DNA from: Cunninghamella blakesleeana | Lineage: Eukaryota > Mucoromycota > Mucoromycetes > Mucorales > Cunninghamellaceae | DNA: 64,000 nt | Assembly: GCA_017871115.1 (NCBI GenBank) | Contig: JAFCIZ010000006.1 | Location: forward strand, 3,906,001-3,970,000 | Direction of reading: 5' to 3' | In this document: positions 38,151 through 49,570 of the stretch, piece after piece | Position numbering within the stretch: the stretch's first letter is position 1 | Layout: each line of letters starts with the position of its first letter | The notes under the pieces: generated by a model | What the model saw: the letters and a program-made list of their open reading frames with translations, nothing else | What the model was told of the DNA's origin: nothing | The model's database searches: none | Translations under genes and position numbers: made by a program

Positions 38151-39212
38151 ATGGAACGTAAACAAGATGGAATTATACATGTATGTATTTTAATTTTACT
38201 ACAATGGATCAGTATAATCGTTGTAATATTAAACCAATTAGTATTAAAAAGCCCACATTCAAAAGAAAGTCTTATATCAGATCAAGTAGGCATTCAAGAT
38301 ATACTTTTATTGGTATTAGGAATTTCTTCCTTTTTGGCTTCTTCTTTACCTCTATGTTTACACTTATATATGTATTATCGTTCTCCCGGACTAAGATCTT
38401 TTGCACCCAAAAAAATTGTCTTAGTAACTGAAATGTCTATTAGTGTGATTATGATTGCTTTATGGTCTGCTACAAGCGCTATTGTTTTTACACATTTTCA
38501 TGGTAAAAAAAATAAAATAAAATAAATAATATATCAATTATTTTTTTAGATATTTATATTCAACTTTTTTTTTGTTTTAAATATATTTATTTTTTTTTAA
38601 AAAAAACTAGTTTTATCACCTTGTCGCTTTAATTTGGTAGAAGATCAAAATGCATGTAGATTATTAAATATGGCTATTATAACAGGTATATATATAAATT
38701 AAGATAAGGATTATTATTTTTTAAATAAAATAATAATCATTTTTTATTAAACTTGACCTTTTATATATGTATTTACTTGTATAGGTATGGTAGCTATAGG
38801 TGGATGGGTAATTTTACTGATAGCTTCGTCCATTAGCATGACAAGATTACCAAAAATGCCATCATTTATATTAGAACCTAACCCATACCATACCATTGAT
38901 TATCATGTAGATCAACGACGACAACAACATCAATATCAGTATCAAAATGAACACCAAAATCAACAACAACGTGATCAAGAAAAGGAAAAAGAAAAAGAAC
39001 ATGATCAAATGATGATGGCTGCTCCACCTTATACACCTTCACCTCAAGTTCCCCCACCTGTACTCTCTTCTTCGATTAGAAGCAGTTATTTAAGTGACGA
39101 TAAAAACTTTCTTGAACTTGATTACCCTGAAGATGTAAAGTATCCAGTTTATACAATTGATACTTTACCTACTATTCAAAAAGGTTTATCCAAATTTAAT
39201 TTGGCATTTTAA
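38151..39212 (+). CDS. Four-TM membrane protein with Gln-rich tail
   Basis: Three exons (38151-38502, 38611-38685, 38785-39212) join in phase to exactly 284 aa. Four membrane segments can be seen: residues ~9-28 (IIHVCILILLQWISIIVVIL), ~46-70 (DILLLVLGISSFLASSLPL), ~85-108 (LVTEMSISVIMIALWSATSA) and ~140-160 (MVAIGGWVILLIASSISM). A short loop with two cysteines (SPCRF, NACRLL) lies between the third and fourth. The layout resembles MARVEL-type four-helix proteins. The ~120-residue cytosolic tail is Gln/Glu/Lys-rich, then Pro-rich (APPYTPSPQVPPP). The function is not known; a role at the plasma membrane or in traffic is inference. Confidence 0.72.
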
Positions 39213-39299
39213 TTACTTTATATATACTATTTAATTTTTTATAATATTTATACCATATATCATTTTTTTTAAAAAAAAAACATGTTTTATTTAATTTTT

Positions 39300-39330
<31 letters not shown>

Positions 39331-39751
39331 TTTTTATTATTATTATTTTTATTATTATTATTATTATAATAATAATAATAATAATAATATTTTTCTTTGT
39401 GATAGTTAATATTTATTTATAAGTCAGAATAGTAAACTCAATTCTGTAAAAATCCCTATATCATTCTCCTTTTTTTCTTTATTTACATACCATTGTTTTC
39501 CTATTTATGAGTTTTTCTCTCTCTCTCCTTCTTAAAAAAAATGCTCTCCACTTTTTTATTTATATATATTTTATAGTCTCCTCATTTTTTTTGGTACTAT
39601 TTTATTATTTAAATGATAATAATTATATAAAAATATGTTAATAAATAATAAAAAAGAATTGGTATCTTTTTAGCATGATCAACAACTCCTAATCTTCATT
39701 ATAGGCAACTTGGCGGAAAACAAAAAAAAAAGATTAACTTTTTATTCTTCT

Positions 39752-39752
<1 letters not shown>

Positions 39753-39783
<31 letters not shown>
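39753..39783 (+). repeat. T31 homopolymer
   Basis: An uninterrupted run of 31 thymines, the longest homopolymer in the window. It could be a slippage-prone site or the poly-A tail of an old retrocopy in reverse orientation, but no retrocopy body was recognised beside it. Confidence 0.85.
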
Positions 39784-39786
<3 letters not shown>

Positions 39787-41062
39787 TGCAACTATTGTAT
39801 TAAATAGTTTAAATATGAAATAAAGCGATAATGTCTTGAACAAACGAATAAAAATGTCATAGGGACGAAAAATTAAATAAAAAATACATGATATTAATAA
39901 ATCAATCAGTTTGAAATCTTAAGAGATTATTAAAATTAGCACTCCCTTCTATAGGGCAAATTTTGTATTATAGTTTAGAATATTCGCGAATAGGCTCTAA
40001 AGAACCGTGTTAAAGTTAAATATTGATATATTTCCATGGTTAAACTAATTGATTTAGAATTGTAATATATAAATAACCGGAATATTCTTTACATGTATGC
40101 AAATTTTTATAGGATGATCTTGAGTATTGGTAATTGACTCAAAGCATCACATTCAAATTATGTGTCAACATATTGTTTCTAGATAATAAATAATACTGAA
40201 TTAAAGCTGTAACAAGTTGATAGAATAATTATTTGCTACGTACAAGCTAGTTCACATATAAACTAATTAATATAAGTATTGAAGTAGGAATATATAATAC
40301 AAAGTTTTATTATACTAAGGCCTTTTTTTCTAATTTATTTGTTTTAAAAATGAAATAACCATTAAATCATTATCATTACTTTATTACTTTGGAGCAAAGC
40401 TTGAATAGCTCATCCAAAAATGTAATAGAAATTAAGCTAAAAAAATTAATTTAATTTAATGCAGTATTGAATGAATAAAAACAATTACAGCTTGAAACTA
40501 AGCTGAGTTTTTTCCAGTGCCATTAGTGAGTGCCTTTTTTTTAGATCTTTTTCTTTCTCCTTTACTTTTATTATCTAATACTATGCTATATTTTTTATTT
40601 AATTTTTTATTAAATTGTATAAATATTAAAACAAAATACTGAAAGTGGCCTTGAATCTACTTTGGTAAACTCAAATATATAGTTTGTATAAAACTGTCGG
40701 ACCTTTGTTCTATTTTATTTAAAAAAAAAGAGGTGCCTAGAAGACGTGTCTTTAGTTCTATTATTTCTCACATTATTGATACTAAAAGAACGTAATAAAT
40801 AAAATTTAACATAATCTCTAAAGAGTAAATCATTATATTGTAAGTTTGAAGTGTTTAAACTTATATAAAATAAAATAAAATAGAAATCATATTTTGTTTA
40901 GTGTTATTGATTTTATATATTAACGAAAGCGACACAACCGTCAAGAATATATATTCAAAAAGAAATAAACTGTAATCCACTCAGAAAGTTTTTTTTAATA
41001 GATTATATATTTTTATACAACCTAATAGACTTTCTATTAATCTAAAAAAAAAAGTAGATCAG

Positions 41063-41078
<16 letters not shown>

Positions 41079-41114
<36 letters not shown>
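41079..41114 (+). repeat. (GA)18 microsatellite beside (TA)n
   Basis: An 18-unit uninterrupted GA tract follows directly on a TA tract (about 41062-41078). GA repeats of this length are otherwise absent from the window. Confidence 0.9.
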
Positions 41115-41119
<5 letters not shown>

Positions 41120-41564
41120 ATATTACAAAATAGAATTAAATTTAAGATAGAAAACATATTTATATTGTAAAAAAGTAAAGCGTATTTGTCAAAATGATTT
41201 ATTTAAACTTGAGCATAAAGCTCTTATCATGCTCTAATATAATATAATAAAAATTTAGCATAGTTCATGATAAAAAAAAATTGAGGTTAATGGAGCTATT
41301 TGTATTGAAGTTCAAAAATATAGGAAAGATTGAATATTTCAAGGTAATAAGAAAATAGATTACCATTTAATTTAATATAATAGGGTTTATGAGTAAATTT
41401 AAACTCCGTTAAAAATATATTTTTAATTGTCTATCCATTTTTTTTTAATTCTTTTCTTTATCTTCTCTTTTATAGTACCTTTTTTCCATACCTTTTTTTC
41501 TTACACTTTGTATACTTTCTTTACTATTCTTTCTTTTATATATTTATATATATATTTATATATA

Positions 41565-41599
<35 letters not shown>

Positions 41600-41811
41600 G
41601 TATATATATCATTCCGTACATATTTTTTTTGTAACATTATCATTACAACAACTAAACATACAATCATCCATTTACATAAACTATTAATAAAATTTTAATT
41701 TTTTTTAATTCAAACACGTACAAAAATTATTTCAATTAATATCAAATACTGTCTATTATAAAAAATATTAATTACATATAATAATAAAGTAAGTAAAAAT
41801 TTACTGCCTAA

Positions 41812-41870
41812 ACGCGCTTTTGTAATAACACGGTGGACAATTTTTTTTGAAAAAAATTACGTGGCCGCGT
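41812..41870. promoter_or_regulatory. Paired ACGCG cores upstream of the APC/C activator
   Basis: ACGCG occurs at 41812-41816 and CGCGT at 41866-41870, about 375-435 bases upstream of the ATG at 42247. As in the MSH6 promoter, these are MluI cell-cycle-box cores in opposite orientation within otherwise AT-only DNA. The first may belong to the 5' flank of the transcript rather than a binding site. Confidence 0.35.
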
Positions 41871-42246
41871 TGTAAGAAAAAAAGTTTTAAAACTCAGCCA
41901 ATGGAAAAATACTTGGTGAAAAATACAAAAACGAAAGTCTCTATACTAATTCCTTTTCCACCTTTCTTTCCATTCACTTTACTTTTTTATTTATTTATTT
42001 TTATTTCTTTCTTTTATAGTTTCCTCCGCTCACTATCAATTTTTTCTTTTTGTAAAAGGGATTTATTTATATATAATTTTACCAATCTGTACAGTCTAAA
42101 GAACCTCTGCATATATTTTTTAAAACACAGCATATATCAATTGTATACACAGCATAAATATCACTTGTTCATAAAAAAAATCTCTCACATATATTAATAT
42201 CAAACATACACAATACATACATAAATAATTATAAATATATCTAAAA

Positions 42247-44183
42247 ATGACATCTGAATATCGAATGAAATTAAGATCTGCTGATAAATTAAAGCAACAA
42301 CAACAATATGAAACTGATATTAAGGAAGAAGATATAAAAATTGAAAATGATCAAACAAATAATCTAAGTCAATATCACGAAGCGGAGGAAGACGAAGAAG
42401 AAACAGGTCAAAGCGGATCTTATACACCACCTTCTTATTATACCCAATCAACCGATGATTATAACTATAACAATAATAATAATCCTTTTGAACAAGATCT
42501 TACTCGCTTTTTCCCTCCCTCCCCTTATGGGAAATCTAGAGTTAAAGCTTATGGGCAAAGGTAAGTAAAAATGATAAAATAAGAAATGGATAAATGAGTA
42601 ACTAAATAAAATAAATGTAAATAAAGCAAACATAATAACACACATATATATATATATTCATTTTTTCTTTTATTTATAAGAGAAATACCACAAAGAAGTA
42701 ACCATTCAACTATTGAATTCCAAATGCAATCAAGATATAATCAAAATGAAGATCCCAGTAGTGGTAATAATAATAATAAATAGATATTAAAGAATCTATC
42801 ATCTACCTTTGTATTTATCTTTTCTTTTTTAAATAATAACAAAATAATATAGGATTAGAGAGGCGTAGAGGCCAAGCTCTTTATCGCGCCAATGAATTAG
42901 GTGATATCCATGCAGCTGATGACTTTATTGCGGGCGAATTAGGTCCATCTCCTGAAACAGCAATACCCATTTATACATATTCAAACGAAAGACCCATCAC
43001 AGCACAAGATATGCAACATCGTAATAAAATCATTCCAGCATCATCCATTTATGCACCACTTGTAAAAGTAAATACCGATATACATAGAGAAATGTTTGGA
43101 TCAGTAGTTCACGGCATCAATCCTCCATATATTATGACCCAAAATTCTAAGACTATCTTGAATGTTGGTCGTCCAAATCATCGTATTATCAATAATCAAG
43201 CCATTAAAATATTAGATGCACCCGAATTACAAGATGATTTCTATTTAAATTTAGTAGATTGGGGATCAAATAATGTGCTAGCAGTTGGATTAGGGACCTG
43301 TGTTTATCTTTGGAATGCTACATCAAGTAAAGTAGAAAAACTGTGTGATCTTCATGATGAGCATATCACTTCCGTTAGTTGGGCTCAAAAACAAGAAGGA
43401 ACTAGTAGAAATCTTATTGCTGTAGGGACCAACCGTGCTAATCTTTACCTTTATGATGCCAAATCATTAAAAAAGATCCGTGCTTGGGCTAATCATATTG
43501 GACGTGTAGGTTCTTTAAGCTGGAATAATAATATTTTAACATCTGGTAGTCGCGATTGTAGTATCTTTCATCACGATGTTCGATCCCCTGATGAATATTT
43601 CCGTAAACTAACTAGCCATAGTCAAGAAGTATGTGGATTAAAATGGAACCCTGATGGTAAGCATTTAGCCTCAGGTGGCAATGATAATAAATTAATGATT
43701 TGGGACTCTCATCAAAATCGCGCCATCCATTCCTTTGAAGATCATCTCGCTGCTGTGAAGGCCATTTCTTGGAGCCCATGGGATAGTGGTATCTTGGTCA
43801 GCGGTGGTGGTACAGCTGATAAAACAATTAAATTCTATAATACACGTAGTGGCAATTTAATTGCTTCTCATAATATTAATTCACAAGTTTGTAATGTCCT
43901 CTGGTCGACTCGAACCAAAGAAATCATCAGTTCCCATGGTTATTCTAATAGTAATGCTACGGAGTCGAATCAAGTCATTGTTTGGGATGCTAAATCCTTA
44001 ACAAATATTCAACCTATTGTTCATCTTGGTGGTCATACCTCTCGTGTTCTTTATATGTCAATGGGTGATCAAGATACTACAGTGGTTACTGGCGCTGGTG
44101 ATGAAACATTACGTTTTTGGAAAGTGTTTGATGTAGAGCGCCCTAAAAAAGAAATTTTAAATAGAAGTACCGTTCTTCGATAA
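42247..44183 (+). CDS. APC/C activator, Cdh1/Fizzy-related type (divergent)
   Basis: WD40 co-activator that brings substrates to the anaphase-promoting complex. Exons 42247-42560, 42681-42763 and 42853-44183 join in phase to exactly 575 aa. The C-terminal propeller matches Cdh1 closely: LDAPELQDDFYLNLVDWGS, LAVGLGTCVYLWNA, LTSGSRDCSIF, EVCGLKWNPDGKHLASGGND, AAVKAISWSPW, SGGGTADKTIKFYNT and VTGAGDETLRFWKVF. The ~200-residue N-terminus is different: acidic and Tyr/Asn-rich, and the place of the C-box (consensus DR[FY]IP) is taken by TRFFP at residues 86-90. The C-terminus is STVLR, ending Leu-Arg rather than the usual Ile-Arg tail. It could be a meiotic Ama1/Mfr1-like activator or a diverged Cdh1; sequence reading alone does not decide. 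Confidence 0.88.
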
Positions 44184-44879
44184 ATATTTTTTCTCTAATA
44201 TATATATATATATATATATATAATTTTTTTAATAATAGTAAATTTGTAATTAACTTTATACAATATAAAATGAAAATTCACCTTTTTAATAATAATAAAT
44301 AATTAATTTAAGTATTATAAACAGAAATATAATAAATAATAAATTTATAAAAAAAAAGTAGAATAATATATATTGCGTATTTTTATATAATTTTTGGATA
44401 AATTTTATTAAACATAAGCAATAATACTATGTACGAGAATCTTTTGATAAAAGGTTAAAATGCATCTCTATTTTTAAAAAAAAAATTTATTACACAACTT
44501 AGCTGTTCTAAGTATTTAAAATGCATTTGAAACTTTTATGATGGTTGCTTATACTATTGTATTATTGGTGGTTATAACATTTACCAATAGCAAAAACAAG
44601 TTAATTAAACTGGATACATTTACAAAGAATATCAGAATGGAATATAATATAAATCCAATCAATTAAAATAAATTTTAGTAACTGTTATAGAAAAAATAAA
44701 AAATAACACAAATAACTTTTATTTAAAAATGTACGCAATATTTAAAATAAACGAGCTAATATGATATAATAATTAACCAGGTTAATAGATTTCCAGCATA
44801 ACAATATTATTTGATAAATTAACAAAAATTACTTTAAATAAAAAAGGCAGGCATAGCATTATACAGCATATTTAATATA
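44184..44879. other. Flank between APC/C activator and transposon
   Basis: No gene. A T5/A10 junction lies at 44475-44489. The last bases (TTAATATAT) are the presumed TA target context for the transposon's left end. Confidence 0.6.
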
Positions 44880-44909
44880 TGGTGCATCTAAGTTATAACC
44901 AGAATTTTT
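44880..44909 (+). repeat. Left terminal inverted repeat
   Basis: 30 bases starting TGGTGCATC and ending AGAATTTTT. Perfect inverted match to 47569-47598. Flanked outside by ATA. Confidence 0.92.
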
Positions 44910-45275
44910 TTTACCATTTTTAGTAAGAAAAAATTTCAACATTTTATTAATAAAAATAAAAAAATAATCCAATACAAAAATAAATATGATATTTAAAAAT
45001 AAAAGTACTGGATTGTTTCTATTTTTTTGCTAAAAAAAAATTGTTAAAAAAAAAGTTAAAATTGGTCGGTGGGAGGCTGATTTAGCTGGTGAGGGTATAA
45101 ATTGCTCCACCCAAAAAATAATTTTATAGGGGATTTATAACGGCAAAATATTTAACCTTCGGTGTTTTAATTTGATCCCTAGAAGATTCTGTTTAATACC
45201 AAATATTAAAAGTTTTTTTATCTTTTCATTTAATGTCTTTTACTACTATTATATATTTGCTTTTTTTTTTGATTT

Positions 45276-47435
45276 ATGACTAAAGGACATAAAAAATTTG
45301 CCAATAAAAGATTGCGTACTTCAACTGGAAAGTTTGTTAAAAAAACAGCCGAAATTCAATCTAATAACGAATCTACAGAAAGCTTTGATCAGGATTGGAT
45401 CGATGAAGATATCGAAATAGCTCTTGAAAGTGCTGCGGAAACTTTCAATGATAGCCACTTGGATATAACTGCCTCCAACAGTACAGCAGAAGAAAAAATA
45501 GCATGGTTGGAAAATGCAGATAAAAAATTTAAAGGCGCCTATACTGGTGAATCAAGATGGACGATCAATAGAAAGAGAAAAATAATGGAAAGAGCGGCTG
45601 TTGGATGCAAAACAATCGACAGTATATTCAAAAGGGTCTCAGTCAATACTAGTTGACAATTCATTTCAGAGCTTGAAAATAGTAAAGAAAAAGACTTAGA
45701 AGAATTAATCAATAAATTGACGGCTACTATCATGGACCAACAAAAAGATAAAACCAACTTTGATCTAGCTTACAATATGAAGCATCGTGCCGTCAGATTT
45801 TATCTATCTTTTATGAAAGAAAAAAACCTTAATAGGATAGACTGTGCTTTAAAAACAGCAGATGCTATTCTATTAATTGAAAATGCTACTACAACATCAA
45901 ACATCACCAAGGCTATTCCATTATGGGCAAAAGAGTTCATGGAAAATGGTTGCATAGCAAAATCAATGCAAGGTCGTCATAGGAAACATGTTGGCATGTT
46001 ATATAATGAAGAAATAAAAGAAGAATGTATTAAATGGTGGCTATCAGTTGATCCAAATAAAAGAGACGTCTCTGAATTAAAAAAGCATATCGAACAGTTA
46101 AAAATTATGAAAAGTTTTAACGTCAGCAATATTGGGCTATCTACAATACATTCATATTTATCAGCTTGGGGATTTACGTTTAAAAAGAAAAGCAAGAACG
46201 TTTATTATGATGGACACGAGCGGCCTGATGTAGTAAAGTATCGTCAAGAATTTTCACAAAGGATGATAAATAGATACAATAAATGGATGAAGCACTATTC
46301 TGGTAATAATTTGGAAATAGAAGACGTTGGACATATTAAAGTAGGCCATAAAGAAGTAATTGTAGTTACACATGATGAATCTACCTTTTATGCAAACGAC
46401 GACAAACCATGTGTTTGGATGGCTGGTAATGAAAGTATTATTAAACCAAAAGTTCCAGGTAGTTCAATTATGGTCAGCGAGTTCCAATGTCCTTGTCATG
46501 GAACTATGAAATATAAAGATAAAATATCAAGACAACTATTCTTTGCTGGTAATTACCGTGATGGTTATTGGACTTCAGAAGATTTAGTCAATCAGCTTAA
46601 AGATGTGATAAAAATATTTAGAGCAATTCATGGAGATCAATGCATAGGAATTTTTTTATTTGACCAATCATCAAACCATAAGGCTTACGCAAAAGATGCA
46701 TTGCTAGCGACAAGGTTGACTCTTGAAATAAAGGAATGCAAATCTAAAGAAAAATTTAAATTTAAAAAAGGATATTATTATGTGAAAGAGGGTGGGGTAG
46801 AGAATAAAATAGAGCAGGATTTTTATTTTTTTGTGAATCAAGTTAGAGATGGGAAAGCATTACGGGTTAAATATATCAAGGGCATAAAGCAAATTTTAGA
46901 AGAGAGAGGTTTATGGATGGATAAAGACATATCACCAGAAAGGAAAGGAAAAAGCTGGCGCTTGAGTTGTAATAAAAGAGTAGAAATGGATGGTCAAGAT
47001 AAAAAATGTTGTGCAATTCATCGTTTATCTAGTCAGATAGATTTTAGAAATCAAAAATCAGCATTAGAAGAATTATTGGAAAAGCATGATCTTAGACACG
47101 ATCTGTACCCTAAATTCCACTGTGAACTTAATTGGATAGAAAGATACTGGGCAGATTCCAAAAGAATCATTCGAAGAAACTGTAATTATACATTTTCTGG
47201 ATTGGAAAAAAATATTGAAAGTGCTTTAGATGAAGCTTCAGATATTATTCATATAAGAAGGTATTTTAATAGATGTATTCGTTATATGGAAGCTTATAGT
47301 AAAGGTAATGATTACTGGGAAGCACATAAAAATATTACAGAAAAAAAAAATGATAAAGAATGTGATGTCGGTATAGTTAATCAATTCAAAAATCATACAG
47401 CAAAATCACATAGAAAAGTATTAAAAAATCAGTAG
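45276..47435 (+). pseudogene. DDE transposase, one in-frame TGA
   Basis: A single frame of 720 codons runs from ATG 45276 to TAG 47433-47435 with one stop, TGA at 45654-45656 (after NTS, before QFISEL). The upstream part (126 aa) is charged and ends in NRKRKIMERAAVGCKTIDSIFKR. The main part is 572 aa from its first ATG at 45717. Catalytic residues of a DDE nuclease are visible: THDESTFYANDDKPC (first Asp), IGIFLFDQSSNHKA (second Asp) and FHCELNWIERYWADS (Glu). Helix-turn-helix-like sequence precedes them (STIHSYLSAWGFTFKKKS). A Cys motif, FQCPCHG, sits between the first two catalytic residues. The stop may inactivate the element, or the part after it may be made alone. An intron that removes the TGA cannot be excluded. 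Confidence 0.85.
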
Positions 47436-47568
47436 CTTTTCAATTTATTTTACATATATATACATATCATTTAATAAAATCAAAAAAGAGTTGTAGTTAT
47501 AACATTTTCGTAAAAAAAAATAGGCATAAAAATCGGGATTTCAAATTCAAAAATTGCACCAAAATTTT

Positions 47569-47598
47569 AAAAATTCTGGTTATAACTTAGATGCACCA
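47569..47598 (-). repeat. Right terminal inverted repeat
   Basis: Inverted perfect partner of 44880-44909. Flanked outside by TATAT. Confidence 0.92.
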
Positions 47599-48607
47599 TA
47601 TATCAAGTTGTAATCATGCACACAATTAATGCTATTATTGTTATATATTCTATTTAACGGTATTATTCTTTTTACAAGTATTATTTTACTACAGAAACAA
47701 TATTTATTTAATATTAATAAATTCAACTACAGTAAAAGAGTTGTGAGTTTACGATATATTTTTGTAACAACAAATCTTTTTTTTAAATATATATTTTGAT
47801 TACTATATACTATTTTTTTATTAATAAAAATAAACACAATCCAAATTTTAATACAGTGTTTACTCTATACATTTACTAATTAGGCAATACTAAGGAAAAG
47901 TTTCATTTTGTTTTGTATTCCTAGATTTTTAAGAATTACAATTTTTTTATCATTTATTTTAGTTTTTTCGTGCGACACTGAGTACCGAGACATCGATATT
48001 TTGGATTTTAGCGACAGAATTAGTGATCAAGTAGAATTATTTAATTCACCTTCGTCGCTGATAATTTGTTCAACACCAAGAGTAGCTCCATGTATAATTC
48101 TTTTCACTACTTAATTTTATTCTTTATTCCACCTATATTATTCAATATTATTTTAAGATACAATACACTGGTTTGGTGATGAAAAATCTACTTATAAAAA
48201 ACATACTGTAAGTATATTTCCTTTTATGTGTGATAAAAAACCATTTGATGTAGGAATAGTAGGGCAATTTAAAAAAAAATAAAGGTACATAGAGAATATG
48301 CAACAGGCTGGTAAATTAAAACATATATGACTGTTATAAATAAAAATATATGCCTTAATTAATCATTTTTTTAAGTATGTATAAATACATATTCAATAAT
48401 GAATGGATGTATATTTCAAATGATTGAAATATATGTCATTTGATTTTTTGACATTTTTGGGTAAAAAGATACTAAACTCAGTGTGACCTTTTTTTATATT
48501 TAAAAAAATTGAATCTAAATTTTTATTTTGATTTCTTTTTTTCTTCCTCTTTTTTAAATTTAATCCAAATAAAAAAAAAAATACACATACATTTATATAT
48601 AGAAAAC
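47599..48607. other. Flank with transposon relics, then promoter of the bS21m gene
   Basis: AT-rich DNA with degenerate coding traces. AAAAGAGTTGTGAGTTTAC near 47737 resembles AAAGAGTTGTAGTTATAAC near 47485 inside the transposon. On the minus strand at about 47950-48110 a short frame reads KRIIHGATLGVEQIISDEG, then stops; it may be a broken coding relic. A transposase tail-like relic lies at 48157-48282. The last ~100 bases lead into the ribosomal protein gene. Confidence 0.5.
48157..48282 (+). pseudogene. Relic of a related transposase C-terminus
   Basis: A 41-codon frame preceded by TAA ends KKPFDVGIVGQFKKK and a TAA. The complete transposase 550 bp upstream ends its frame with ECDVGIVNQFKNH. 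The shared DVGIV-QFK core and its C-terminal position suggest a truncated older copy of a related element. The rest of that element is not recognisable, and no terminal repeat was found next to it. Confidence 0.5.
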
Positions 48608-49170
48608 ATGTCATTACAATCAATGTTTGGAACTTTAACACAACGCTTTCGTTCTACAGTACCACCTACTACAGCTATTTCAAAAATGTGGATACGTAAT
48701 ATGTCCATATTTAATAATAATAAATCTTCCAATACCACAAACACTCACCCCAGTTTACCAACTATATTAGCTAATACTTTAAATGAACCTAAAGAAATCA
48801 CTACCTCTTTAGAACCTTATGCTGGTCGATCTATTTCTAATGTATCCAATGTCAATGCTGCCTATCGACGTCTTAATACCATTTTAATTCAAAATAACGT
48901 TCGACGTGAATTACGTGCCAACTTATATTATGAAAAACCTAATGTTGCACGACGAAGAAAGAATATTGAACGTAATAGAAAATTATTTGGTGCTATGATT
49001 AGAAAGAAGGTGGCTTTGATTATGCAAATGAAACAACGGTAAGAATAAATATTAAAATAATTCACTTATAAAAAAAAGAAGCATATGTTTATATATATAA
49101 TTGGATTTTAGATACAAAATATTGACGGATTATATTTTTTTATTTATTTTATTTTTTTAGTGGCATGTAA
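48608..49170 (+). CDS. MRP21: Mitochondrial small-subunit ribosomal protein bS21m
   Basis: Component of the mitochondrial ribosome small subunit. Exon 1 (48608-49038) and a ten-base last exon (49161-49170, giving R-G-M-stop) join in phase to 146 aa. The N-terminal ~60 residues are Ser/Thr/Asn-rich with basic residues and few acids, as expected for a mitochondrial targeting sequence. The C-terminal S21 domain shows AGRSISNVSNVNAAYRRLNT, RRELRANLYYEKPNVARRRK and NRKLFGAMIRKKV. The start at 48608 is the first ATG after a T/C-rich leader; the in-frame region upstream lacks coding character. Splicing for a three-residue final exon is unusual, but the donor GTAAGA and acceptor TTTTTTAG are good. 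Confidence 0.88.
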
Positions 49171-49290
49171 ATTGAAAGAATAATAAAAAATTGACAAATG
49201 GATATAGAATAATAACAGCAATAACCGCAATAAAATAATATATCATCATCTTTATTACTCTATTGATTTCTCAACTCACTTTATTTTTAA

Positions 49291-49332
<42 letters not shown>

Positions 49333-49570
49333 ATCATCTACTACTTTTTTTTTCTTGTTGTATATCTGTTTTATTTTATTATTTTTATTATAATTATTTT
49401 TAGCATAGATTTTTTATATATATATATTTATTTTAATGCATGTATATTTTATTATGGTTTAATAAAGTAAAAAAAAAAATAGAAATAAATAATATATATA
49501 AATATATATAAAAATGAGAGTATGTATAAAAAAATAATTAGATAAAAAGGATTTTTTATTGTAAGTTAAA
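49171..49570. other. Convergent 3' flanks with TA repeats
   Basis: Long (TA)n tracts at about 49290-49332. No gene. Confidence 0.6.

Larger units (their letters stand above)
39213..42246. other. 3-kb gene-free stretch
   Basis: The longest interval without a gene. It contains interrupted (TTA)n/(ATA)n repeats at about 39297-39390, a T31 run at 39753-39783, a (GA)18 tract at 41079-41114 next to a (TA)n tract, and an (ATAC)n run at about 41567-41592. From 39820 to 41400 the sequence is less repetitive but has no open frame, splice-linked exon or RNA fold I can recognise. The last 450 bases are the promoter of the APC/C activator. Confidence 0.6.
44880..47598 (+). mobile_element. Complete DDE DNA transposon with 30-bp TIRs
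   Basis: The left end (44880-44909, beginning TGGTGCATCTAAGTTATAAC) is a perfect inverted copy of the right end (47569-47598). Both ends abut TA, which fits Tc1/mariner-type (IS630 superfamily) insertion with TA duplication, although the AT-rich context makes the exact duplication ambiguous. The 2,719-bp body holds one transposase frame from 45276 to 47435, interrupted by a single TGA. The left subterminal region (about 45055-45180) is GC-richer than its surroundings. GCACCA at 47555-47560 repeats the end motif inside the right end. The identical TIRs suggest a fairly young insertion. Confidence 0.93.

Noticed and set aside
41847..42197. 116-codon plus-strand frame before the APC/C activator
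   Set aside because: Mostly Phe/Leu/Ile/Ser from T-rich leader sequence; more likely 5' flank than a gene.
45055..45180. Possible hairpin RNA or promoter hairpin in the GC-richer left part of the transposon
   Set aside because: GGTGGGAG and CTCCACCC pair only imperfectly, so no stable stem could be shown by eye.
47908..48114. Plus-strand frame with a signal-peptide-like start
   Set aside because: The antisense reading looks more like a coding relic; no second exon and an abrupt stop.
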